Assembly (NCBI GenBank): GCA_958510875.1
Contig: OY294070.1
Span: forward strand, 46,851,576 to 46,915,575
Length of the DNA stretch: 64,000 bases
Source of the DNA: Endomychus coccineus
Taxonomy: Eukaryota > Arthropoda > Insecta > Coleoptera > Endomychidae
Direction: 5' to 3'
Each line of letters starts with the position of its first letter. Positions within the stretch are counted from its first letter, which is position 1. Position numbers and translations under genes: made by a program. Shown one piece after another: positions 7,000 to 16,400 of the stretch. The notes beneath the pieces are model-generated. The model saw only the letters and a list, made by a program, of their open reading frames with translations, had not been told where the DNA came from and did no database searches.

Positions 7000-9255
7000 A
7001 TTCTTTCGGCTCGTGTCCTTTCACCGCATATTCGGCATAAGTCTATGCGGTTTGGACCGTTGCATTCTTCGGCATTGTGTCCAAATCCTTTACAGTTGAA
7101 GCATCTTCCTGTTTTCGGCTGCCTCTCTTGTATTTTGCATTTCGTCAAGCCAATTCTGACTTTTGCCTTTTTGTAGCAACACTTTGCTAGCTTCCATAGA
7201 AACCACCACTGAAGTTATTCTCAGGACTGGGCTGTACTCCTGTATCCATCTTACTTCGGATGTTCTTTGGTTTTCCATCATCGTCATTTGACCTTCTGTT
7301 TTTCTCTGTGCCTGGTCCTCCTCCGAGTTTGAGGGGCCCAGGACTGCTTCTATGGCCAGAATTATCTCCTCCGGAGTCGTGTCCTCCTCCAGGTTTCTGA
7401 CTTCGACTACTGTTCCGTCTGTCTGTGTACGTCTGATGTAATTTTCGCGGACAGCCTTACTTATGGCGGCTGTGAGCTGCTTCGTGCCTTTTGCTCCTTT
7501 CTCCATTTCTACCAGTAGGTTCCGTTCTTTTGTTTTCCGCACTGTGTTTATCTCCTGAAGGCCGTCTTCACTAGAAACTTTAGTTTTTATTACCCTGAGC
7601 GTGTCAGCGTATGATCTGCCTTCTGCCATTTGGACTATAATTTTTTGTGGCCTTCTTCTGACTATAGTATCTTGTTTGCGCACATTTTTACAGTTTTTAG
7701 CCTCTTCAGTTCCTTTCTTGCGGGTAACTGTTGTCCATTCGTCCTCCAGATTATTCTCTTCGTCCTTGTTTCCCGTTTCACCATATTCCCTCAGGTTTCC
7801 TGTGTACGTGACAATTTCGATGTCGGTGTCGGGGAAGGTGTATTCCAGCATCTTTTTGCATGTCACCCAGGTTGACTCTAGACCAATCAGACCTATTCTT
7901 GGAATGACCAATTTCTTGCACCCATGTTCGATGAGGTGCACTTTCAGCTGTTTTATGCAGTCGTATGTGTTCTCAGCTGCTTGTTTGGTAGTAGAGTCGC
8001 CCTTGCAAACGAGATAGTAGATATATGCTCTCATGTATGTTCCCGTTTTTGTTTGGTACCGCTGTGATATTCATTAGGTAAGCCACTCCTCCGAGATTAA
8101 CCTGTTGTTCTAGTAATTCTGTAGCTCCTTGATATCTGTCTTTGAACAGAGCTGATATGCCGCTGCTCATTTCAAAGTCAGAGGCTACGCAATGGGCCAG
8201 AGCGTAGTCCTTCGGAGTTTTCATGAGATCTCCCAGTACTCCGGTTACTCTTTCGTAAAGGTCGGTTGACCACTCCTTTGCTGCCATCTCGCAAAATCTT
8301 AGGTATGTGAATCCTGGCTCCATTTCTTCTCTCGAGGCTTCCTTCAATTTTGTCTCAGGTATCCTCAGTTTCCTTTTTTGATTTTCCAGCTCTCTCAACC
8401 TGGTCTCTAATGTGATGGTTTTCTCTGCGTATTCCTTCAGCTTGCTATTCATTTGCTTAGACGCTCCACTATACTCCTCCAATTGTCGTTGTTGCTTTTC
8501 GATCAGATTTTCGTACTTGGCCTCTGCTCCCCTCCAGTTCGACTCTGTTAGAATTTTCACTCTCTATTCCCGGGTGTGTTTGGTCTTTATGCTCGCGTAG
8601 TTTTGTGTAGTAAGTCATGAAGCTCGTCCATTCCTTTCTCGAGCTCCACCTTAGTATTCGTGTTTGCCCTGGTTATGTCCCGCAGTTGCTCGACTTTCTT
8701 CGAAACGCGAGCTAGATGAACTCCCACATTTGCTGTGTTTCTGTCTGATTCCCTGGTTTCCTCGGCTGCCAGTTTTGTGGAAGGGGCCTTGATGAAGGAC
8801 TCATCCGTCGTTGCCCTTTTCTTTTTGGACGTTTTCACGTCTTGCTTGGTAGGTGCAGGGAAGGGCGAGTTTCTGGGCTTTTCGGACAGTTTCGGCTCGG
8901 CTTCCTTTGAGTGCCTGGGTGGTGAAGGGAGAGAGCCCGTTCTCTCCCTAAATGGACGTTGAATCAGAGAATTAAAAAAACCTTCTAGGCGTTCCTCCGA
9001 TTTCCTAGTGGTCGTTAGTTCTTTTCCCATTTCGTAGGGTTCTACGTTCGTTTGCATTTCCGTGCCTGTTTAGTCAACCAAACAGTCTATACCACCGTCC
9101 CGGAGTGGTCTTGGTTCATCACTCTCCTCGACTATTTGCTCTTTGTTGCTTCTTGGAGGTGTTCTACTCAGCGAGGACCTCCTCACTGACGGGTCTTGTA
9201 CATCTTCCCAGTTATATTGCTCTTCATCATTGACTAGAAATTCCATGTTTATCAC
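7000..9255 (-). pseudogene. ORF1 (gag-like) of B2 containing a macrodomain
   Basis: ORF1 starts at 9255 or, more likely, the second ATG at 9246 (MEFLVNDEEQ). The N-terminus carries WEDVQDPSVRRSSLSRTPP, closely matched in element C. Frames 9255-9070, 9057-8587, 8560-7973 and 8034-7090 then cover a basic/proline-rich region, a coiled coil (about 8540-8350), a macrodomain (8248-7797), and a linker with KIIVQMAEGRSYADTL (about 7620), whose equivalent in B1 precedes the knuckles. A CCHC knuckle CFNCKGFGHNAEEC lies near 7100. At least three frameshifts separate the pieces, one inside the macrodomain, so this copy is dead. The coiled coil and knuckle fit an RNA-coating ORF1p; the macrodomain is unexpected. 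Confidence 0.75.
7797..8248 (-). other. TARG1/OARD1-like macrodomain within B2 ORF1
   Basis: About 150 residues in two overlapping frames. The first half (8248-8029) has VTGVLGDLM, ALAHCVASDFEMSSGIS, ALFKDRYQGATELL and GGVAYL. The second half (8034-7797) has YIYYLVCKGDS, NTYDCIKQLKVHLIEHG, KLVIPRIG, GLESTW and DTDIEIVTY. This is the full order of strands and helices of the ADP-ribose glycohydrolases of the OARD1/TARG1 type: GD near the first strand, AHC, PRIG loop, TDI-I-VY last strand. A Lys follows the YYLV strand, where the family has its catalytic Lys. The Asp of the GLD motif is Glu here (GLE) and the PRIG loop has two extra residues, so activity is doubtful. Recognition is from family knowledge; no search was run. 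Confidence 0.7.
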
Positions 9256-9642
9256 ACGATCAGGGCCGAAATAAAAATCACCCCCTGGCAGTAAGCCCGT
9301 ACCAGAGAGGAGTCTATATACTGCGGAGGATTCCCGGTCTCCGCAGGTTTCAACGACTTCGCTTTCGGCTATTTTATAGATTCTCTTCTCGCGAACCGGC
9401 CAGCTAAGGCAAGTCCCCCACTTTCAGATGCCACAGAACACTCCTCTCAGACTCGCCTCTCTGCGGTTCGCGCTGTGGTCCAGATTTACGGTATTAGCGG
9501 GCTGTAGGCGAGCGGCCGCCCTCGGCTAAGACCCCTGGGATGCCAACCCCAAAGTGCATTTGCAGCACTTCGCCCTAGGTTGAGTCATTTCTTGAATTTT
9601 CTCTGCTCGCGCTCGACCATTCCGGCTTGGGAGACCTTGCCA
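9256..9642 (-). other. 5'UTR of element B2
   Basis: A leader clearly related to that of A: TATATACTGCGGAG (about 9311-9324) and the CTCTGCGGTTCGCGCTGTGG block (about 9458) are shared. A weaker hairpin (CCTGG/CCAG arms near 9283-9303) sits where A has its perfect 8-bp stem. Confidence 0.65.
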
Positions 9643-9736
9643 GGAGTCACTTGCGAGACTCAAGTCGGCTCTCAGGTTCATGGCAGTGACTTAAGCCCCT
9701 CCACCAACGGCAAGGTGAAATGACTCCCAGGAGAGG
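9643..9736 (-). ncRNA. Candidate HDV-like ribozyme at the 5' end of B2
   Basis: Same layout as in A. P1 5' strand CCTCTCC (9736-9730) faces GGAGGGG (9702-9696), with a T-G wobble where A has C-G. P3 is 9716-9714 with 9705-9703. P2 is 9728-9722 with 9648-9643. GCAAGT again precedes P2'. P1 borders the array sequence directly. Confidence 0.42.
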
Positions 9737-9757
9737 TAACCTAACCAACCAAACATT
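9737..9757. repeat. Very short telomere-like remnant
   Basis: About 20 bp of AACCTAACCAACCAAAC between the 5' end of B2 and a run of nine T that is the poly-A end of element C. It is the shortest spacer of this type in the window. Confidence 0.65.
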
Positions 9758-9960
9758 TTTTTTTGTAGACAGAGGAGGCATGCATAACGCACGCCAAGTG
9801 CTTAGTTTCGATCGCAACAAGGTGTGTGGGGCTCTACTATAGATAGGCCTAACCACTAAAACTCCTCTAAGTCCCTTTGTGGTCTAACTCTCGCCGGTGT
9901 TTGTGAGAGTTCTCAAAGAACCATTTCCCATTTATTTTTAGGTAGTGAGTCGGAATCAAA
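9757..9960 (-). other. 3'UTR of element C
   Basis: About 200 bp between the ORF2 remnant and the poly-A run. Short frames here are not conserved. I see no further feature. Confidence 0.45.
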
Positions 9961-11136
9961 CTTATGGGATCTTGTCGTCAGCCCATTCCCTACCATTATT
10001 TTGTCAAATTCATTATCCCCTCTGCCTCATTCAGACTCACTTCCGGTATCACTTCCTTCCAATCTTTCATTTCTGTCCTCATTTTCTGTTTCTTTTTCTC
10101 TCATGCCACACTTGGTAAGTGCTCCAATTTATTCTCAAGTTACATCCATACTTCTGTTTATCGTTCGCACTCTGTAAATACATGTTCGGGGTTGTCTATT
10201 GTTTGACATAAGGCGCATAGTTCGCTGTTCGTTTTCCCGATCCTTTTGGCAAATGCTGCAAAAGACCCATGACCACTTAGGAACTGCGTGAAAAAATAGT
10301 TTGTCGTTCTGAACTTACATTCCACCCAATCTTCAATATTCGTCATTAGTTTCCGGGTCCATTGAGCCTTTCCGTTTTCTCCACCCCACCTGTTTTGTCA
10401 CATTCTTATGGTTTTTTCCTGGCCATTTTCTTCACCTCTGCTGTATGAGAGTTATAGACGTCAAACAAAAATGTATATTCCTCATTTTTTAGGTTTAATG
10501 GCGGGGTGGCCGCGATGATTTGGGCTGCCTCGCCTGAAATTGCTCGGTATGCGCAGGCTGTCCTCAGTAGTATTCTTCTCTGTGCTGCCAAAAGCATTAT
10601 CCTATATTTTTCTATCTTAATAACCGAGCCATATAGGGGGGATGCGTATAATAATACGTTATGTGCCACACCACTCAGGATTGCTCTCCTCCTGCAAGTT
10701 GGTCCTCCTGTATTTGGCAGGATTTCCTGCAATAATTCGTTCTCTCGTTCATTTTTGCGATAGCCTCTATGGAGTGAGGTCCAAAAGACATTTTATCGTC
10801 CAAGACAACACCCAGGTAGTTCAGCTTACGCACCGATCTGATTGTTGCTTCGGAGATGAAAAACTCGAGTTCATCCTTCCTTCTTGGACCCTTAAGTACT
10901 ATAATCTTCGTTTCCGTCTTTGCAATCTTGAGTTTGTTCGTCGTCATCCATTTTACGACAATGTCGAATGATTCTGCAATCCGCTGTATTAGGACATCCT
11001 ACGAGTTTGCAGTCACCATAAGAGCAAGGTCGTCCGCATACCTCACAGGTGTCACATCCTCCGGGAAGTTTAGGCGCAGTACTTCATCATATGATATGTT
11101 CGGTTCGAGAACCGAACCCTGTTGTAACAGTGAGCC
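9961..11136 (-). pseudogene. ORF2 of C: RT palm to C-terminal zinc finger
   Basis: From high to low coordinate: a QGSVLEP block at about 11120, YADDLAL (catalytic box) at about 11040, KLNYLGVVLDDKMSF near 10810, MLLAAQRRILLRTACAYRAI near 10585, and the terminal zinc finger CALCQTIDNPEHVFTEC near 10225. These are the RT core motifs and tail of R1-clade ORF2, which reverse-transcribes element RNA at the nicked target. Several frame changes are present. The LTR insertion interrupts it just before the GSVLEP block. Confidence 0.75.
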
Positions 11137-11471
11137 AGTTATATATTCTAGAAGCCGGCCCTTACCATGTTAATCATGATGACTCATATACGTAGAACCA
11201 TAGCTTAGAGTATTAATCATTCTATTCTTAATAAAAACTATGATTAATTGAATGACGAACATTGCAGGTGTTTTAAGGGTATAAATACGATGCTCGACCT
11301 GTAAAGATCATCATTACTTTACGAGAGTTAGAAGCTTTAACATTGCTTATAATAATCAGTGTAATTTTCAAATCATTACTGTAATACATTGTAGCTTTTA
11401 CATTGCACAATAAATATAGTAAAATCAAATCGTTTTTTAAAAACGTTATTTCTTGAACCGGAAATAAAACT
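11137..11471 (+). repeat. 5' LTR of the errantivirus-like element
   Basis: 335 bp with TATAAATA at 11280-11287 as a likely promoter element and AATAAA at 11409-11414 as a likely polyadenylation signal. No difference from the 3' LTR was found by eye. Confidence 0.9.
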
Positions 11472-11482
11472 GGCGCAGTCGG
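11471..11482 (+). other. tRNA primer binding site
   Basis: TGGCGCAGTCGG directly at the LTR end, sharing its first T with the LTR. It matches the tRNA-Ser type primer site known from 17.6/297-like elements. Confidence 0.8.
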
Positions 11483-11781
11483 AACGGATTCCAAGAAAGT
11501 GCATTTTTACTACAAAATCGAGTACTAATGTTCGTGCATTTTAATGCTTAAAATTGGAATTAAAGCAAATCAAACATATCCTGAACAAAATCGTCAAGAT
11601 ATCCAAGTGGCCTGGACAACATCGCCGAAGTCACTCATCAACAAATCAAACATATCCCGAACAAAATCGTCGAGATATCCAAGTGGCCTGGACAGCATCG
11701 CCGAAGTCACTCATCAGAAGACATCAATGAAGACATCAATCAAGTAAGAGAATCTGTTTATCCTATAATATCCACTATCAC

Positions 11782-12673
11782 ATGTCAAATGAAATAGATG
11801 ATATATTGAGTAATATAATCAGACAAGTAAGTAACTTAAGAATAGATAACGAAGGTTCAGAATTCATTGAAGAAAACAATTCTTTTAATAATTCTAATAA
11901 CAATCAAACAATGGTAAATTTCAATATAAACAAAATATTCATTGACGCTGTTCCCAGTTACAGTGGAGAACAAGCAACTCTAGGAATTTTTATCAATGCT
12001 TGCGAAAAATTCTTAACTACATTAATTGACCCAAATCAACCTCAAAATAACGAATGGCTATTAAGAATTCTAATAAATAAATTAGAAGGACGAGCTTTAA
12101 CACTAATAGGTAGTAAGAAGAGGCAAATACATGACCTGCAATCAAAAATCTTTTAATATCTTATTTTGGAGATCAAAGAAATATTAAATGCTTAATTAGA
12201 GATTTAATGAATGTAAAATTGGAAAGAAATGAAACCCCATATACGCTAGGTATGAGAATACAAGATATCAAAAGTATGATTTTGAATAAACTTAGATTAG
12301 AAGAACCAGATAATGCGGTAAGAATAGTGAAAACACAAATGTATGACGAAATCTCTTTAGATTCATATTTGAATGCTTTGCCTGAAAAACTTTCAGACAA
12401 AATAAGATTCAGAAACCCTGAAAATTTAGAAAGAGCTATGAATTTAGTTGTAGAAGAAGAGAATGTAAACTATTACAGAGACAGAATGCATACAGTAGGA
12501 AGTAATAGATTTAATAAACCCCCAGTAAAATTGCAACCAAGCAAACCCATGATTAATCGTCAAAATTTTAATTCTCAAAATTTTAATCGTCAAAATTTTA
12601 ATCCTCAATATCAAAGTATTAATAAACAACAATTTACAAACAGACCAAATATTCCAAATCAACCAAGACCATA
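11782..12673 (+). pseudogene. gag-like region, 5' part
   Basis: The first frame (11782-12156) and second frame (from about 12150) are offset by one base. Together they show an errantivirus-like Gag: an acidic Asn-rich N-terminus, a central region with DAVPSYSGEQATL and a WLLRILINKLEGRAL helix, then RNETPYTLGMRIQDI and an Asn/Gln-rich tail. Gag forms the particle shell in this family. The frame is cut at 12673 by the Academ-like insertion and resumes in phase at 18817 once one 3-bp target copy is discounted. The ~310 bp upstream (11483-11781) is leader and contains a ~75-bp direct repeat (from about 11560 and 11635). Confidence 0.75.
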
Positions 12674-12995
12674 TAGTTCAATAATATAAGTTTTCAAAAG
12701 ACCGTTTTCAGGAAAAAACTGCCGAACTTTCTTTCTCAACGGATTTTTATGTTTTTGGGGGTGCTGAATCTGAATCTGAAGTTTGCTACCACGGCAACCA
12801 TCGGCTTCATACTCAAAATCGCGAAAAACCGCCTAAAATTGCGGTAATTAAATGTTTTTCGCCTATAACACGACAACGAAGCGTTTTTCAAAGAAAGTTA
12901 TTGTATAGTAAATTGTAGCTTAAGCTAATACCTACAAAACAAAAAAAACAAATCCGAAATCGGACCATTTTTCGCAGAGTTAGGATTTTTTGAAA
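12674..12995 (+). repeat. Left terminal inverted repeat (Academ-like)
   Basis: About 320 bp, inverted copy of 18498-18816. Long identical blocks include TTTGCTACCACGGCAACCAT and ATTGTAGCTTAAGCTAATAC; scattered substitutions and small indels occur near the outer end. Confidence 0.88.
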
Positions 12996-13089
12996 ATGGT
13001 GATAAGTAGCGAAGTTGGCTAAAAACGCGAAAACCACTTCGATAATATCTGCTGGTGCCCTATTATCATTCTTTTACCTCTATAATCAA

Positions 13090-13140
<51 letters not shown>

Positions 13141-13451
13141 GTATATAAAAATACGTATATAATAATATGTATTATACACTCACGTATTGGTATTTTACAA
13201 GTATTCCCCCCTTTCTTAAATCTCAATGAAAAATTGAATTCAGGTTGCATAAATTGTGGAAGAATTACGACACAATCGACCACTCCCTCCTAGTCTGTTG
13301 TTAACCTGCTCCCTACTCCCCACTTACTCACACCCCTCCCACCCCTTCCTTCGGAACACCTGCTATCCGAAATCATTCCGTTTCAGTTTGTGACCGAACG
13401 TGACGGCGAGCATTTTAATTCGAGTCTTTCTTGTTAAAATATACGCAAAAT
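12996..13451 (+). promoter_or_regulatory. Leader of the Academ-like gene
   Basis: Region between the left repeat and the start codon: an (AT)n microsatellite, then a CT-rich stretch (about 13290-13360, CTCCCTACTCCCC and related) and a GACCGAACGTGACGGCGAG segment. A promoter is likely here, but no TATA box is distinct from the AT repeat. Confidence 0.4.
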
Positions 13452-16400
13452 ATGTCTCGCAAGTGTATTGTGTGTGAAGAATTGTTAGATGATGGAACAA
13501 CGACATCTACAGTGCAGCAGAAGGGTTTACAATCTTTCATTGATGCCAGTACGAAACGTGGCGATGGCAAGTCAGTATTATTTAAGTTAGCAAAGTTACC
13601 ACTTAAGCTTCATGAGAAATGTAGAAAGTCGTATCCTCATGAAAAATCGATTGCTGCTTTTCTTAACAAAAAGAAAAATGAGCGGCAGAGTAATGCCACT
13701 TCCCTACGTTCAAATGTTCCTACGTTTTCATTTAAAACTCACTGTTTTATTTGTGGTAAGCACGTGCCACCAGATTACAAAAAGAAAGAGATGAAGAAAA
13801 CACCTCAATATCGTAACTTAGTGTTCCTCGTTCTTGACAAAACACAAAAGGTCGATAAAAACGTTGTGAGGCTTGCAAGAGAGCGCAATGATGACTACGG
13901 ACGTGCCATTATTGAGCGTTTGGCGACAGTGCATGATTTACGAGCAGCTGATGCCCAATACCATTTCTTATGTATGAAAGATCTGAACAAACCACGCAGG
14001 AAAGGAAATCCTCCAACAGGTGGCCGTCCCAGAGACGAAGTTGATTACGCGATGCAATCGATTTTCGAGTATCTTGAAAATAATTCAGAAGAGAGCCAAT
14101 TCACAATTGAGGAACTCATGAATGAAATTGACACAAATTGCACTCGCCCTCATCCAAAAACTGTCAAAAACCGCCTCCTTGAGGAATATGGCAGTGATAT
14201 ATTGATCACGGATAAAATTCCTTACATTGTGTGCTTCAAGAACACTGGGCACAAGATCATTACCGATTCTTGGTATGATGAGAGGTTGCCTGAAGACGAA
14301 GAAAGGCTGAGAATTGTTAAAACAGCAGCTGCTATTATACTTGAAGATGCACGATCACAAGTGTATGAAACAAGTCAGTATCCCCCAGCTGATAGATTTT
14401 TGGATGGCGCTGAAAATTTCATTCCAGAATCTCTTCGGGTTTTTACAGATGCTGTAGTGCTGTCCAAGAAGAAAGGGGACATTAACAAATGGAGGAAGAA
14501 ATCAATAGCAATTGCTGACCGCTTACTCACAACCGTGAGACCAAATTCATATATATCTCCTCTGCAAGTGGGTGTAGCTGAATTTTTGTACAGAAAATAT
14601 GGATCGCGCAGGTTATTGGATGTGATCAGTTCCTTAGGATATTGCTCATCGTATCAGGAAGCAGTTCGTTTTGAAACATCCTCAGTTATGCAACCACCTC
14701 TGGCTCTACGGGGTCAAGCACTGTCACAGTTAGTCTACGATAACGCAGATTTCAATGTGCGTACTATTGACGGACATAACACATTCCACTCAATGGGTGG
14801 TATACTATGTGTGACTCCTAGGACTGCTGTTGTGCCTGGTCAAAACATACCTAGGTTGAAGAACCTGCCTACAGCAGGAACTGTTGGACGTTTTGGAAAT
14901 GTTGAATTGAAAATTTTTGAGAAGACAAAAGTTGGGTTGGCTTCCATTCCAATCAAGCCTCTCACCCCGAAGTATGTCGATAAAACGTTAATCATTCCTA
15001 ACAAACCTCTCATGCTCTGGCTGTATGGTAAACATATAGATTTGGCAGGTATTGGTGGATGGAACGGATTTATGGAAGATGTGACAAGTAAACTGCCATA
15101 CGAAAATACGTTTATTGATTGCCAGCCTTTCATAAACTCACCACCGAGTGACTACAACACAGTGTACACCTCACTGCTCTGCAGTGTTGAAAAAGTAAAA
15201 TCGTTGGATCAACAAACCACGTTTGTCACATTTGACCAGCCACTGTATCTGAAGGCAAGAGAAATCATAGCGAGTCGTCAGGCAGACCCTGCACTTAAAA
15301 ATGTTGTAATACGGCTTGGTGGCTTTCACTTGGTGATGTCGTTCATGGGGGCGGTTGGGTTCATCATGGAAGGAAGTGGTTTATCAGAGCTCTTTAACCT
15401 CGTATACGCTGCCAACAGTATAGAAAAAATAATGACCGGTCACGCCTATGTAAGGGCCGTTAGAGCACACATGCTTGCCCACCGCAGTCTTGCTTCGCAG
15501 ATTCTTGAAACTGTGGACTTTTCACAAGAATTTAAATTGGAAATGGAACAGATTATCTACGGCCCAGATCCATCAGAAATTCTGAGAGCAGATGAGACAG
15601 CTTATGTCAAAGAACTTTCTGAAAAATTTTACAAGCAACTTCATTGCTTCACAGATCTAGGACCCACTGCCAAGTTATGGAGTCAATACTTTCAAATGGT
15701 TACACTGATAGCAAACTTTATTGATGCCGAGAGAATGGGAGACTGGGATAGACACCTGGAAACTATACATGACATGCTGCCTTACTTTCACGCCAGTGGG
15801 CACTTTCACTATGCGAAATGCTGCCATCTGTATCTACAGGACATGATGGAATTGGAGCACAGCATGCCTTCTGATGAATTCATGGCATTTACTTCACAAG
15901 GCGGTTTTACTATAAGGCGAAGCAATAAGTTTCGATGTGGCACGTGGACTGATATGTGTATAGAACAGGAACTTATGAAACACTTGAAAAGTACTGGTGG
16001 ACTGACGAGAGGTCGTGGAACCAGTGACGCTATCCTGTCAAGATGGACATTTAGCATGCCAACGCATAGACTAGTTTGCCACGCTGTGGAACAGTTCAGC
16101 GGAATTGACTTTGCTACCTCTGAGCAGCATGTTGATGCAAGAGAATCCAGACAGAATCGAGACAACAGAGATGTGAAGAAAATGATAGCATGGTTCCATC
16201 TGCATCCACCATTTAGTGATGCTGGTGAGCTAATTTCTTTAAGCACTGGGGTCGTGGGAGACGAAAAAATCAACTGCCACATGTCAAGAGAAGTAGGCGT
16301 TACGCGGGTCAATGCAATTGTGGGCAGTGATTTCCAATCAGTCAAATTGAAGCGGAGTGACAAAGTGTTGTCTCTGGCAAACATGAAATGTTCGGTGGTT

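Larger units (their letters stand above)
5761..9736 (-). mobile_element. Non-LTR element B2 (R1-clade), macrodomain in ORF1, 3' truncated
   Basis: Minus strand. It has a full 5' end with candidate ribozyme (9643-9736), a leader with hairpin, ORF1 from 9246/9255, and ORF2 only as far as the region just after the endonuclease (about 5816). The RT and 3' end are missing, and B1 starts on the other side of the break. The short stretch 5761-5815 has no recognisable content. Confidence 0.75.

Noticed and set aside
13086..13140. The (AT)n tract as an origin or promoter.
   Set aside because: It is a plain dinucleotide microsatellite; nothing else supports a function.
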